64,000 bases of DNA from an uncultured Clostridium sp. GTDB taxonomy: Bacteria; Bacillota; Clostridia; TANB77; CAG-508. Numbering within the stretch: the stretch's first letter is position 1; the number at the start of each line of letters is the position of its first letter. A program made the translations under genes and the position numbers. Where the stretch lies: positions 1 through 64,000 of the forward strand of contig USEI01000006.1 in the NCBI GenBank assembly GCA_900553685.1, in the 5' to 3' direction. The notes under the pieces are model-generated. The model was not told the DNA's origin, made no database searches, and worked only from the letters and a program-made list of their open reading frames with translations. Positions 1-9,700 of the stretch are shown in pieces.

Positions 1-53
1 AGCAGTCGCCTCCTAAGCGACCGATGGGGGTTCGAGTCCCTCTGGGCACACCA
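1..53 (+). tRNA. tRNA-Arg (anticodon CCU), 3' part only
   Basis: The window opens inside a tRNA. The anticodon stem GTCGC/GCGAC (5-9 with 17-21) closes a seven-base loop CTCCTAA, which places CCT at 12-14 as the anticodon, reading the arginine codon AGG. A four-base variable loop, a GGGGG/CCCTC T-stem around TTCGAGT, the acceptor 3' strand TGGGCAC, discriminator A and an encoded CCA (51-53) follow. The 5' acceptor strand and most of the D-arm lie outside the window. Confidence 0.95.
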
Positions 54-159
54 ATTTAAATTTTATTTATGAATAATTTAAAAGTAAAATATTTGTGTAG
101 ATTAATTTATATATTAGATTGCTAAGTAATTTTAATATATCAAGTTAAAGGAGAAAATT

Positions 160-633
160 TTGGAAGAAAAATTCATGAGAGAAGCATTAAAGGAGGCAAA
201 AAAAGCTTTAGATAAAGAAGAAGTTCCAGTAGGTGCAATAATTGTAAAAGATGGAAAAATAATTTCAAGAGCTCATAATATTAAGGAATGTAAAAAAGAT
301 GCCACTTGTCATGCCGAGATTTTAGCAATACAGAAGGCTTGTAAAAAACTAGGATCTTGGAGATTATTAGATTGTGAAATGTATGTAACATTAGAACCTT
401 GTCCAATGTGTACTGGAGCTTTAATTCAATCTAGGATAAAAAAATTATATATAGGGACTGATGATAATAAAACAGGAGCGTGTGGTTCTGTTTTAAATCT
501 TTTAGAAGATTATAAATTTAATCATAAAATTGAAGTAAAAAAATATATATTAAAAGAGGAGACTGAAAAAATCCTAAAAGAGTTTTTCAAATATTTAAGG
601 GAGAGAAATAAGAGTGAGAAAAAATCTATTTAA
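160..633 (+). CDS. tadA: tRNA-specific adenosine-34 deaminase TadA
   Basis: This is a 157-residue cytidine/adenosine deaminase-fold protein that converts A34 to inosine in the wobble position of tRNA-Arg(ACG). The zinc site is complete: H51-A-E53 (ligand and proton shuttle) and P80-C81-P82-M83-C84. The start is TTG at 160, nine or so bases behind a strong AAAGGAGA; this is the only start that keeps the usual N-terminal helix (MEEKFMREAL). It sits just upstream of the SRP RNA and dnaX, the arrangement known from Bacillus and clostridia. The following gene overlaps its last 20 bases in another frame, so the two are probably cotranscribed. Length is normal for the family. Confidence in function is high; cytosine deaminase is the only close alternative. 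Confidence 0.95.
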   Translation: MEEKFMREALKEAKKALDKEEVPVGAIIVKDGKIISRAHNIKECKKDATCHAEILAIQKACKKLGSWRLLDCEMYVTLEPCPMCTGALIQSRIKKLYIGTDDNKTGACGSVLNLLEDYKFNHKIEVKKYILKEETEKILKEFFKYLRERNKSEKKSI

Positions 634-1339
634 GAGATGTTTGTTTTTAGCAATTATTGCAATTTTGCTTATGATTGTTATATCAATTATAATTAAATAT
701 GATGTTGAAGGAGAAAAAGAATTACCATTTTCAATTAGTAAGATTCTTTTAGTGAGTACTATAAATGGAAAAGTAAATGATGATCCAAACAATATTTGGA
801 ATATAAATGTTGAGCAAGTTAATGATATATATATGTATATTGATAAAACGATGGAAACAGAAGAAACTATAAAAGAAATAAAGTTTGAAAACTTTGTAGT
901 TAATAAAGCTCCACAAAAGGGACAAGTAAAGCTTTTAAGACCAACAGGAGAACTTGATAAATTGTATGATTATAGTGAGCAAGATTACCTAAAAGATAGT
1001 CTTACTTATATAGGTTCTAGTATTGATGATTTAAAATCTTTGGAAATAGCAAATACAGGAGGAATGCTTGGTTTTAGATTTGCTTTAAAAGATTTAGGAG
1101 ATTTTGTTTCAAATGAAAATCAAGAAGTCACTTATGATGGAAAGTTGCTTTCAAATTTAGGTATAAAAATTGAAGAAATTAAATTTAATGTAAGTTTTGA
1201 TATATTAATTACTACTAGTGATGATATAACTTATAAAGGTACTTTAAATTTAGACATGCCTTTAGATACTGTAATAGAAGAGGGCTCTTCTAGCAAAGAA
1301 ATTACAGACTTTTCTTCTGTTGTATTTAAAAGAATATAA
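614..1339 (+). CDS. membrane-anchored protein of unknown function
   Basis: I do not recognise this 241-residue protein. It begins with GTG at 614, overlapping the end of tadA, behind the sequence AGGGAGAG. A short positive N-terminus (RKNLFKR) is followed by one hydrophobic segment at about residues 9-28, so the remaining ~210 residues should lie outside the membrane as a lipid- or helix-anchored domain. That part is mixed polar, without cysteines or an obvious catalytic motif, and looks beta-rich (alternating patterns such as VSFDILITTSDD and YKGTLNLDMP). No signal-peptidase II lipobox is visible. Its link to tadA is probably only through translation coupling. It could be a species-group-specific envelope protein; no function is claimed. 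Confidence 0.7.
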   Translation: MRKNLFKRCLFLAIIAILLMIVISIIIKYDVEGEKELPFSISKILLVSTINGKVNDDPNNIWNINVEQVNDIYMYIDKTMETEETIKEIKFENFVVNKAPQKGQVKLLRPTGELDKLYDYSEQDYLKDSLTYIGSSIDDLKSLEIANTGGMLGFRFALKDLGDFVSNENQEVTYDGKLLSNLGIKIEEIKFNVSFDILITTSDDITYKGTLNLDMPLDTVIEEGSSSKEITDFSSVVFKRI

Positions 1340-1458
1340 TTTATAGATTTTCTTTTAAATAAATTATATAAAAAATTAAATTAATAAAGCAAACGTAAAA
1401 AATATATTATATAAAAAACAAATATTTTATTATTAACAGATAAAATATTTAAAAAGTA

Positions 1459-1487
1459 TTGCCAAATAAGAAAATCCATTATATAAT
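1459..1487 (+). promoter_or_regulatory. promoter of the SRP RNA gene
   Basis: TTGCCA (1459-1464), a 17-base spacer and a consensus TATAAT (1482-1487) lie so that transcription would begin near 1494, about ten bases before the SRP RNA helix. This is one of the cleanest sigma-A promoters in the window. Confidence 0.75.
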
Positions 1488-1504
1488 TATTTAGAATTTT
1501 AGTG

Positions 1505-1620
1505 GCTTTTCTTAAGGAAGGTATGCTTCAATAAAAAGCTATGAATCTCGTCAGGTTCGGAAGAAAGCAGCGATAAGTAGTGTATTTATGTGAGCTCTGC
1601 ATACCTTCCTTAAGGAAAGC
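1505..1620 (+). ncRNA. ffs: signal recognition particle RNA (small bacterial type)
   Basis: The conserved SRP Alu-less apical domain is present: GTCAGG at about 1550, GGAAG and AGCAGC around 1558-1571 (the GGAA-tetraloop and symmetric/asymmetric loop that bind Ffh). The two ends pair over 22 bases (1505-1526 with 1599-1620), all Watson-Crick except one G-U. Position between tadA and dnaX agrees with the conserved Firmicute order. The RNA binds Ffh and targets ribosomes making membrane proteins. The exact mature ends are uncertain by a few bases. Confidence 0.93.
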
Positions 1621-1648
1621 TATTTTTATGAAATATAAGGAGGTAAAA

Positions 1649-3241
1649 ATGTCATATACTGCTCTTTATAGAAATTTTAGACCACTCAAATTTTCAGATA
1701 TGGTTGGTCAAGATCATATAACTAAAACTTTAAAAAATCAAGTAATCTCTGGTAGGGTTGGTCATGCATATTTATTTAATGGCGGTAGAGGAACTGGAAA
1801 AACTACTTCAGCGAAAATACTTGCAAGAGTTGTAAATTGTTTGAATCCACAAGATGGAGAACCTTGCAATGAGTGTGAAATTTGTAAAGAAATTTTAGCA
1901 GGTTCGCTTACAGATGTTGTTGAAATGGATGCTGCTTCAAACAATAGTGTAGAAGACATTAGAACTATTAGAGATGAAGTTAATTTTTTACCTACAAAGG
2001 CAAAATATAGAGTATATATTATAGATGAGGTACACATGCTTTCAACAGGTGCTTTTAACGCATTACTTAAAACATTAGAAGAACCACCGGAACATGTTAA
2101 ATTCATTTTAGCTACTACAGAGCCACAAAAAATACCAACAACGATACTTTCAAGATGTCAAAGGTTTGATTTTAAGAAAATACCTGAACAAGATATTATA
2201 AAAAGATTAAAAATAATTTGTACAGAGTCAAGCATAAAAATAGATGAAGAAGCTTTAAAAATTATAGCAGTACTTTCAGAAGGACATATGAGAGATGCTA
2301 TTAGTATATTAGAAAGATGTAGTCAAGAAAATTTAGAAAATATTACAGTAGATATTGTAAAAGAATTAGTTGGACTTCCAAGTTTGGAATATATCAATAA
2401 AATTTCTAGGGCTATTTTAGAATATGATACAATAAAAGCACTTCAAGCAATAGATGAAGTAATTGAAGATGGAAAAGATTTATATAATTTCTTATGGGAA
2501 GTTATTAAATATTTTAAAGATATTTTGGTTTATAAAACTACTAATAATTTAAAACTATATTCTGAAAATGAAATTATAGAAATAAAGAGTTTATGTGATA
2601 TAACTGAAGAAGAAAGGTTATTGGAAATAATTTATCAATTATCAGATTTAGAGAATGATTTAAAATGGTCATCACAAAAGACTATAATGTTTCAAACAGG
2701 AATTATAAAAGTTTGTAGAAGAGAAAGTATATCTAATTTTACTGGTGGAAGTTCTATAGAAAAACGATTAGAAGCTTTAGAAAATAAATTAGCTAATTTA
2801 AAATTTGGACAAGATACGACAATAGGGATGCAGGAACTAGCAAATACTCCAAAAACTACATCCAAAAAGGAAATATCCGTAGAAAAAAGAGTAGAAAAAA
2901 CATCTATTGATAAATCTAAAGTTAATGAAATTTGGAAAAAAGTTATAGAGAATTTAAAAAGAAATGGAAAAATTAGATTATATACTGCTTTAATAAACAC
3001 AAGGATAAATGAACTAAATGACTTAGTATGGGAAGTAGAATTTCCAAATGGATTAACTTCATTTAATCAAAAGATTTTGGAAAATTTAGATAATCAAAAT
3101 GAATTAGTCAGAGAAGTTTTAAAAATTGCGGGAAGAGAAATTCATTTAAAATATAAAGATGGAAAGAATGCAGAAAAAGCACAAGAAAAATCAAAATCTG
3201 CAATAAGTGATTTAGGAATAGATATAAATATTATAGAATAA
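1649..3241 (+). CDS. dnaX: DNA polymerase III subunits gamma and tau
   Basis: This is the clamp-loader ATPase of the replisome. The Walker A motif GGRGTGKT is at residues 45-52, a four-cysteine zinc site is C64, C73, C76 and C79, the Walker B-type DEVHML is at 126-131, and the sensor-1 SRC is at 168-170. The C-terminal ~160 residues are a charged linker and tau-type domain. The open frame extends upstream to 1580, but that part lies inside the SRP RNA; the start used here is ATG 1649, six bases after AAGGAGG, giving the canonical MSYTALYRNFRP. At 530 residues it is of usual length. No clear slippery A-run frameshift site for making a short gamma form was identified. It heads a dnaX-ybaB-recR operon. 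Confidence 0.96.
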   Translation: MSYTALYRNFRPLKFSDMVGQDHITKTLKNQVISGRVGHAYLFNGGRGTGKTTSAKILARVVNCLNPQDGEPCNECEICKEILAGSLTDVVEMDAASNNSVEDIRTIRDEVNFLPTKAKYRVYIIDEVHMLSTGAFNALLKTLEEPPEHVKFILATTEPQKIPTTILSRCQRFDFKKIPEQDIIKRLKIICTESSIKIDEEALKIIAVLSEGHMRDAISILERCSQENLENITVDIVKELVGLPSLEYINKISRAILEYDTIKALQAIDEVIEDGKDLYNFLWEVIKYFKDILVYKTTNNLKLYSENEIIEIKSLCDITEEERLLEIIYQLSDLENDLKWSSQKTIMFQTGIIKVCRRESISNFTGGSSIEKRLEALENKLANLKFGQDTTIGMQELANTPKTTSKKEISVEKRVEKTSIDKSKVNEIWKKVIENLKRNGKIRLYTALINTRINELNDLVWEVEFPNGLTSFNQKILENLDNQNELVREVLKIAGREIHLKYKDGKNAEKAQEKSKSAISDLGIDINIIE

Positions 3242-3278
3242 TTTATAATTATAAAATAAAAATAAGGAGGAATTTAAA

Positions 3279-3623
3279 ATGGGTAAAAGAGGAGGATTTC
3301 CAGGAGGTATGGGAGGCTTCGGAGGAATGAATATAAATCAACTTATGAAAGAAGCTAAAAAAATGCAAGCTGATATGGAGAAATCACAAGAAGAATTGGG
3401 TTCTAGAGAATTTGATGCAACAGCAGGTGGTGGAGCAGTATATGTAAAAGTTACAGGAAATAAAGTTGTTAAAGAAATTAAGTTAACTAAAGAAGTAGTT
3501 GATCCAGATGATGTAGAAATGTTACAAGATTTAATTTTAACAGCTACAAATGAGGCTTTAAGAAAAGTTGATGAAGCACAAGCTGCTTCACTTGGTAAAT
3601 ACAATATACCAGGTTTAATGTAG
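3279..3623 (+). CDS. YbaB/EbfC family nucleoid-associated protein
   Basis: This 114-residue protein belongs to the YbaB/EbfC family, small dimeric DNA-binding proteins encoded between dnaX and recR in most bacteria. It has the family core (MKEAKKMQADMEKSQEEL helix, then the strand region ATAGGGAVYVKVTGNKVVKEI and a C-terminal NEALRKV helix). The N-terminus is glycine- and methionine-rich (GGFPGGMGGFGGMN), as is common in Firmicute members. A good AAGGAGGA precedes ATG 3279. Its role is nucleoid organisation or assistance to recombination repair, inferred from family and context. Confidence 0.94.
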   Translation: MGKRGGFPGGMGGFGGMNINQLMKEAKKMQADMEKSQEELGSREFDATAGGGAVYVKVTGNKVVKEIKLTKEVVDPDDVEMLQDLILTATNEALRKVDEAQAASLGKYNIPGLM

Positions 3624-3687
3624 AATATTTTAAATAATTTATTCATTATAAAATTAATAATGATGTATATAAAGGCGAGGAGAAAAT

Positions 3688-4287
3688 ATGTCATACTATT
3701 CACCTTCAATAGAAAAATTAATTGAAAGCTTTGAAAAGCTACCTAGCATAGGTCATAAAACAGCGCAAAGATTAGCTTTTTATATGCTAGATTTAAATAA
3801 TGAAGAAGTGGAAGAATTTACAAATTCTATTTTAAATGCAAAAAAAAATTTACATTTTTGTTCGAAATGTTTTAATATATCTGATACAGACCCATGTAAT
3901 ATTTGTTCAAATCCTAAAAGAGATGAGAGTGTAATTTGTGTAGTGGAGGATGTTAGAGATGTAATTGCAATGGAAAGAACCCATGAATTTAATGGTGTAT
4001 ATCATGTTTTGCATGGCTCAATATCTCCAATGAATGGAATAGGTCCAGATGATATAAAAATAAAAGAGTTATTAACAAGGGTAATGAATGGAAATGTTAA
4101 AGAAATTATATTAGCTACAAATCCTAGAGTTGAAGGAGAAGCAACTTCTATGTATATTTCAAAATTAGTTAAACCTTTAGGTATTAAAACTACTAGAATA
4201 GCAAGAGGAATACCAGTAGGAGGAGATTTGGAATATACTGATGAAATAACACTAACTAAAGCATTAGAAGGACGAAGTGAAATATAA
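3688..4287 (+). CDS. recR: recombination protein RecR
   Basis: RecR forms a ring with RecO/RecF and helps load RecA on gapped DNA. This 199-residue protein shows the helix-hairpin-helix ([13 protein letters not shown], residues 18-30), a four-cysteine zinc finger (C58, C61, C70, C73), the Toprim domain beginning at ICVVEDVRD (about 83) with the following [11 protein letters not shown], and the C-terminal [12 protein letters not shown]alker-like end. All are normal. It is the third gene of the dnaX operon, with ATG 3688 behind GGCGAGGAG. Confidence 0.97.
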   Translation: MSYYSPSIEKLIESFEKLPSIGHKTAQRLAFYMLDLNNEEVEEFTNSILNAKKNLHFCSKCFNISDTDPCNICSNPKRDESVICVVEDVRDVIAMERTHEFNGVYHVLHGSISPMNGIGPDDIKIKELLTRVMNGNVKEIILATNPRVEGEATSMYISKLVKPLGIKTTRIARGIPVGGDLEYTDEITLTKALEGRSEI

Positions 4288-4360
4288 GTATCAAATTTAT
4301 ATATTTTAGAATAAGATATTATAATCGCTTATGCGTAGCTTAATTTTAAGGAGAGTTATT

Positions 4361-5314
4361 ATGCAGAAAAATAAAAAAATAGTAATTTTAGGTGGTGGAA
4401 CTGGAACGTCATTTGTTCTTAAAGGTTTAAAATATTTCCCAGTAGATATAACAGCAGTTATTACTGTTTCAGATGATGGAAGTAGTACTGGAAGGCTTAG
4501 AAAAGAATTTTCTACACCTGCTGTAGGAGATATCAGAAAAGTTTTAAGTAATTTATCTACTTTACCTGATGAGGTAAGAGATGTTATGGAATACAGATTA
4601 TCTACATATAGTGAATTAAATGGTCATGCACTTGGAAATTTAATCTTAACTTCCTTAATTAGAGAAACAGGTAGTTTGAAAACAAGTATCGAATATTTGA
4701 GTAAGATATTAGATGTAAAACATAAAGTATTACCTCTTTCAGAAGAATATTTAACATTAATGGGAGAAACAACTGATGGACAGATAATAGAAGGTGAAGA
4801 GGAAATAACAAAGGCAAATAAAAAATATAAAAAATTTTTCTATAAAGAAGATCCACATGTTTTACCAGAGGTAATAGATGCAATAGACAATGCAGATTTA
4901 ATAATTTTAAGTATGGGAAGTCTTTATACAAGTGTAATGCCACATATAATATGCAAAGATGTTGTAAATGCAATAGAAAAAGCTAAGGCAAAGGTTATGT
5001 ATATATGTAATGCTATGACTCAGCCAGGTGAAACTGATGGATTTGGAGTAAGTGATCATGTTAAAGTCTTAGAACAATATTTAGGAAAGAATTCCATAGA
5101 TGTTGTTATTGCAAGTAATACAGTTATACCTAAAGATATGCTAAAAAAATATGAAACCGAAGAACAAAAAGAACAAGTTCCTATTGATTATGAAAATATA
5201 CGAAAAGGGAGATTTGAACTTATAGAAGAGGATTTATTAACTACTGTTGATGGAACTTTAAAACATAATAGTTTAAAATTAAGTTCAGTAATTTTCTCAT
5301 ATTTAATGAGATAA
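4361..5314 (+). CDS. yvcK: YvcK/CofD-family gluconeogenesis factor
   Basis: This 317-residue protein has the N-terminal nucleotide-sugar binding loop VILGGGTGTSFVLKGLK and the DDGSSTGRLR segment typical of YvcK, the UDP-N-acetylglucosamine-binding protein needed in Bacillus for cell shape and growth on gluconeogenic carbon. An upstream in-frame ATG at 4331 exists, but AAGGAGA (4348-4354) fits ATG 4361, which begins MQKNKKIVILGGG. In many Firmicutes yvcK stands between rapZ (yvcJ) and whiA; here those partners are absent and it follows recR instead. A terminator ends the transcript. The CofD branch (coenzyme F420) is a relative but is less likely in this kind of organism. Confidence 0.92.
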   Translation: MQKNKKIVILGGGTGTSFVLKGLKYFPVDITAVITVSDDGSSTGRLRKEFSTPAVGDIRKVLSNLSTLPDEVRDVMEYRLSTYSELNGHALGNLILTSLIRETGSLKTSIEYLSKILDVKHKVLPLSEEYLTLMGETTDGQIIEGEEEITKANKKYKKFFYKEDPHVLPEVIDAIDNADLIILSMGSLYTSVMPHIICKDVVNAIEKAKAKVMYICNAMTQPGETDGFGVSDHVKVLEQYLGKNSIDVVIASNTVIPKDMLKKYETEEQKEQVPIDYENIRKGRFELIEEDLLTTVDGTLKHNSLKLSSVIFSYLMR

Positions 5315-5330
5315 AATTCTAGTAAGATAA

Positions 5331-5371
5331 AAAAACTCAAATTGTAGTAATTTGCAATTTGAGTTTTTTGT
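5331..5371 (+). terminator. intrinsic terminator after yvcK
   Basis: A ten-base stem, ACTCAAATTG (5335-5344) with CAATTTGAGT (5355-5364), is followed by TTTTTTG and further T-rich sequence. It ends the recR-yvcK region. Confidence 0.85.
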
Positions 5372-5385
5372 TTTATTTATGTATT

Positions 5386-5613
5386 TTAATTGTTTTTTTT
5401 AGAATTAATCTTAATTTTTTCAATTTTCTTATCTATTTTTTTTAATTTAAAATTAGCCCAGAACCCATTTTCTTCAATAATTTTGTCTTTTTCATTTAAA
5501 AGTTTTATAACTTCTTTAGAATCTTCTTCTGAAAGACCATATAATATTTTTGCTCTGGAAATATTTTTTTTAACTAATTCTTGATAATCAGACTTATCAC
5601 CATATAATCCCAT
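5386..5613 (-). CDS. small charged hypothetical protein
   Basis: A 75-residue protein of unknown function, read on the minus strand from ATG 5613, six bases after AAAGAGGT. It starts MGLYGDKSDYQELVKKN, has no hydrophobic segment, and ends in a lysine-rich tail (KLKKIDKKIEKIKINSKKNN). The middle (SEEDSKEVIKLLNEKDKIIEENG) should be helical. The good ribosome site and non-random composition favour a real cytoplasmic protein. It lies in the same direction as the broken amidase gene but on the downstream side of it, 167 bases apart. Confidence 0.6.
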   Translation of the reverse strand: MGLYGDKSDYQELVKKNISRAKILYGLSEEDSKEVIKLLNEKDKIIEENGFWANFKLKKIDKKIEKIKINSKKNN

Positions 5614-5780
5614 ATCAAACCTCTTTAAAATAATATATTTAAAGTATAGTATATTTTAAAACCAAAGTCAAATTTGAAAAAATTCGTAATTTATTTTATT
5701 ATGGATTTTTCAAGATAATTTATAATAACTATTTGTAAAACTCTTTTTAAATACTTATTTGAAAAGATTATTTAGGATAA

Positions 5781-6490
5781 TTATTTAAATAATCCATTAT
5801 TCCGGATATAAATACTCCAAGCTATTTCATCTTGATATGAATCTGTTTGAAGTAACTTATTTTCTTCTGTGTTAGATAAAAAACCACATTCAATTAATAC
5901 AAGTGGAATTTCTACATGTTTTGTTAAATATATATTTGAAATGGATTTTATTGTTCTTGTATTTTCTTTTTTTATGAAATAATTAAGACTTGTTTGTATA
6001 TTTTCAGCAAGTTTTTTGCTTTCTTCATCTTTATTTTTATAAAAAGATTGCCAGCCAGAATACTGTGTTTGTTCCAATTTGTTCATGTGAATAGATACAA
6101 ATAATTCCGCCTCAGAATTATTTGCAATTTTTACACGGTTTTTCATATCAGAGATCTTTTTATTTCTAATAGTATCACTATCTGCATCATATATTCCATT
6201 CTCATCTGAACGAGTTAATAGAACAGTACAATTTGCTGCTTCTAATAAATTTTGAAGTTTTAGGACAATATCTAAATTTAATTCTGATTCTAAAGAACCA
6301 TCTTCTCCACTTGCTCCGGCCGATCAGGTTTCCCATGTCCAGCATCTAATATAATGGTATGACCTGAGACAGGAGTAGAAGAAACTAATTTAATATTATT
6401 TTCTTTTTGAAAACTTAAACTGTAAAAGAAAATCGAAAAAACTACTAATATATTTATAAAAATTAGTCTTTTTTTATTTAAAATAATCAT
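5781..6490 (-). pseudogene. CwlD-like N-acetylmuramoyl-L-alanine amidase, broken by one frameshift
   Basis: Two adjoining minus-strand frames together make one Amidase_3 protein of about 235 residues. The first part (6490 down to ~6320) holds a membrane/signal segment and the zinc-ligand motif ILDAGHGKPD. The second frame is open from ~6315 down to 5781 and holds ASGEDGSLESELN (ligand/catalytic Glu region), FVSIHMN (zinc His) and VLIECGFLSN (catalytic Glu). The break is at about 6315-6324 in the sequence CCGGCCGATC, where two bases too many (or one too few) stand between the codon for D and the codons for ASG. There is no other stop or shift, so this is a very young mutation or a sequence error. 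CwlD makes muramic-lactam in spore cortex; other cell-wall amidases of this fold are possible. Confidence 0.85.
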
Positions 6491-6726
6491 AATAACCTCA
6501 AAAATTTAGTTTTTCTAATTTTATTCATAAAATTAAGTTTTATAACTTAATTTTAATATGTGATTTTAAATAAGATTTTGAGTTAGAAAAATTATTAATT
6601 ACAAATAAAAATTAAAAATTTTCAAGCAATAAAAATAAAATTTTATATAAAAAAGCACTTACCAAATAAATGTATAATTCGTAAAAAAGTGGCAAAAATA
6701 AGATAAAAATGCACAAGGGGAATTTT
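6491..6726. other. AT-rich divergent intergenic region
   Basis: This 236-base gap separates the broken amidase (minus) from the giant glucan synthase (plus). It should carry both promoters. A TATAAT at 6673-6678 is a likely -10 for the right-hand gene but no good -35 stands 17 bases upstream. A perfect 11-base inverted repeat (AAAATTAAGTT, 6529-6539, with 6544-6554) has no T-run on either side. No gene is visible. Confidence 0.5.
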
Positions 6727-9700
6727 ATGAAAAAGTACAAAAAGTTAAATATTAGAGGCACACTTTTAGATAGAAGTCAACTGTCTAAACATATAGAAAA
6801 AACTGCTTCTGAACACAGTATAAAAAGTTTTTCAAATAAGGATACTTATCCAATACCTAAATTAATGGAAGATTACAAATTTATTCTTGAAACATATAAT
6901 TTATTAAGTAAACATTTGAAATTAGGTATAAAAATTCATGCTGCAGGTGAATGGATATTAGATAATTTTTATATTATTGAAGAAGCTGTAAAAGTTATTC
7001 AAAAAGAGATTTCATTAAAAAAATACAAAAATATGATAGGACTTTCAAATGAAAGGTATTTTGGATTTGCTAGAAGTTATGTTCTTGCAGAAGAAATTGT
7101 TGCTTTTTCAGATTGCAAAATAGATAGGGAATTAATTGATATTGCTCTTAATTCATATCAGAAGAAAAAACTTTTGAGTATGGAAGAACTTTGCAATATT
7201 GGAGTATTTCTTAAAATTTCACTTATCTCCAATATTAGAGAACTGTGTGAAAAAATATATTCTTCACAAATTCAAAAGTATAAAGCTGAAAGTATTATTG
7301 AAAGAGTAATTGAAAATCACAATTATCCAAATTTAAAATTTATAAATCCAGATAAATATATAAAAATTTCTGAAGAGAAGTTCAAATATCCATTTATAGA
7401 ATATATGTCATATAAATTAAAAAAGTATGGCAAACAAGCTGTAGTTTACCAAGAGATTTTGGAAAAGGAAGTTCAAAAATTAGGACTTACAATTTCTGAA
7501 GTTATACAAAAAGAACATTTTCATATTGCTAATATCAAAATTACTATGGGAAATTGTATAACAAGCATTAAAGAGATAAATAGAATTGATTTTTCAGAAT
7601 TGTTTAGCTATATGAATGCATCAGAAGAAATTCTAAAATTAGATCCTTCTGGAGTTTATGAAAATATGGAAGAAGAAAGCAAAAGCTATTATAGATCTAT
7701 AATTGAAAAAATATCTAAAAAAAGTAAAATATCAGAAATATATATTGCAGAGAAAATTATAGAACTTTGTCAAAAACATGTAAATTCAGAAAATCCAGAC
7801 GATTTAAAAAAATCACATGTAGGATATTATTTAATTAAAGATGGAATAAAAAATTTAAATGAAGTTTTAGAATTAAAAAATCATAAGGTGTTAAATTATA
7901 AACAAAAAGCTAAATTATATATTTCATTAAATATAATTATACCATTATATTTCTGTTTATTAATTTATATTAGTGCATGGATTTTTACAAAAGATGTTTT
8001 AATTTCTTTAATTGTAAGTATTCTAACATATATTCCAATATCAGAGATATATTTAAGAACTCAGAACTATTTAATGGGAAAATTAAAAAAGCCAAGAATA
8101 ATTCCTAAAATGAATTATGAAAAAGGTATTCCGGAAGATAAGGCAACATTTGTGGTTATACCAACTATTTTGAAATCAAAAGAAAAAGTTAAAGAAATGA
8201 TGGAAAAATTAGAAGTATATTATCTTGCAAATAAATCAGAAAATTTATATTTTGCATTATTAGGAGATTGTTCTGAAGAAGAAACAAAAATTAAAACTTT
8301 TGACGAAGAAGTTATTGAAGCAGGAAACGAATTATGTAAAAAATTGAATGAAAAATATAAAAGTGATAAATTTAGTAAATTTCATTTTCTATATAGGGAG
8401 AGATTGTGGAACGAATGTGAAAGCTCTTATATAGGCTGGGAAAGAAAAAGAGGTCTTTTATACACTTTTAATAGATATATAAAAAATAAATTAGAAAATA
8501 ATTTCTTACAAAATACAATAGAAAAAGAAAAAGATAAATTACCTAATATAAAATATATAATTACATTAGATAGTGATACTAATTTGAATTTGGAAACAGC
8601 TTCTAAATTAGTTGGAGCAATGGGGCATATTTTAAATAAACCAATTATTAAAGATTATAAAGTAATAGATGGATATGGAATTATGCAACCAAGAATTGGA
8701 ATGGATTTATCTCTTTCACAAAAAACTCTTTTTGTAGAGTTATTTAGTATGAAAGGTGGAGTTGATTGTTATACAAATGCAATTTCAGACATATATCAAG
8801 ACTATTTTGATGAGGGAATTTTTACTGGAAAAGGTATTTATGATGTAGATGTATATAACGATATTCTTCAAAATGAATTTCCAGAAAATACAGTTTTAAG
8901 TCATGATTTGCTTGAAGGAAATTTTTTAAGATGTGGATTATTAACAGATGCAATGTTACTTGATGGATATCCTTTAAGGTATATACCATACATTTTGAGA
9001 AATCATAGATGGACAAGAGGCGATTGGCAAATAATTAGATGGCTAAAAAATAGTAGGTTAAACGAGATTTCAAAGTTTAAGATTTATGATAATTTGAGAA
9101 GAAGTTTATTACCAATATTTTCATTTATATTAATATTACTAACTAGTTTCAATATTTTTAAAAATGATCACTTAAAAATTCTAATTTACTTAGTTTCTTT
9201 TATAAGTATAGTAATACCGTTTTTATTAGATATTATAAATTATATTATTTTTAAAGAAAGTAATATTACAGGTGCTGTTTATGCATATAAAAAATTTTCT
9301 AAAGAGTTAAATAGCGTAAAAATAAGTTTTTATAGAATTTTACTTCAAATAAGTTTTTTACCTTATGAAATGATGAAAAATTTTGATAGTATTGTTAAAA
9401 GTTTATATAGAATGAAAAAAAAGGTAAAGTTACTTGAATGGGTAACAGCAGAAGATGGTGAAAAAAATTCTAAAAACGATTTAATATCTTATATTAAAGA
9501 AATGACTATAAATTTAATTTTTGGATTTTTATTTTTGATTTTACCTGGAATAACTACTAAAATAATTGGATTTTTATGGTCAATTGGTCCTTTTATTGCC
9601 TGGTATATAAGCTTAGATTCTAGCAAAGAAATAGAAATTTTAGATAAAGATAAAAGATATTTAAATGAAATAGGTAAAAGAACTTGGGCTTTTTTTGAAG

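Noticed and set aside
1580-1648. N-terminal extension of dnaX
   Set aside because: It lies inside the SRP RNA; ATG 1649 has a strong ribosome site and gives the family N-terminus.
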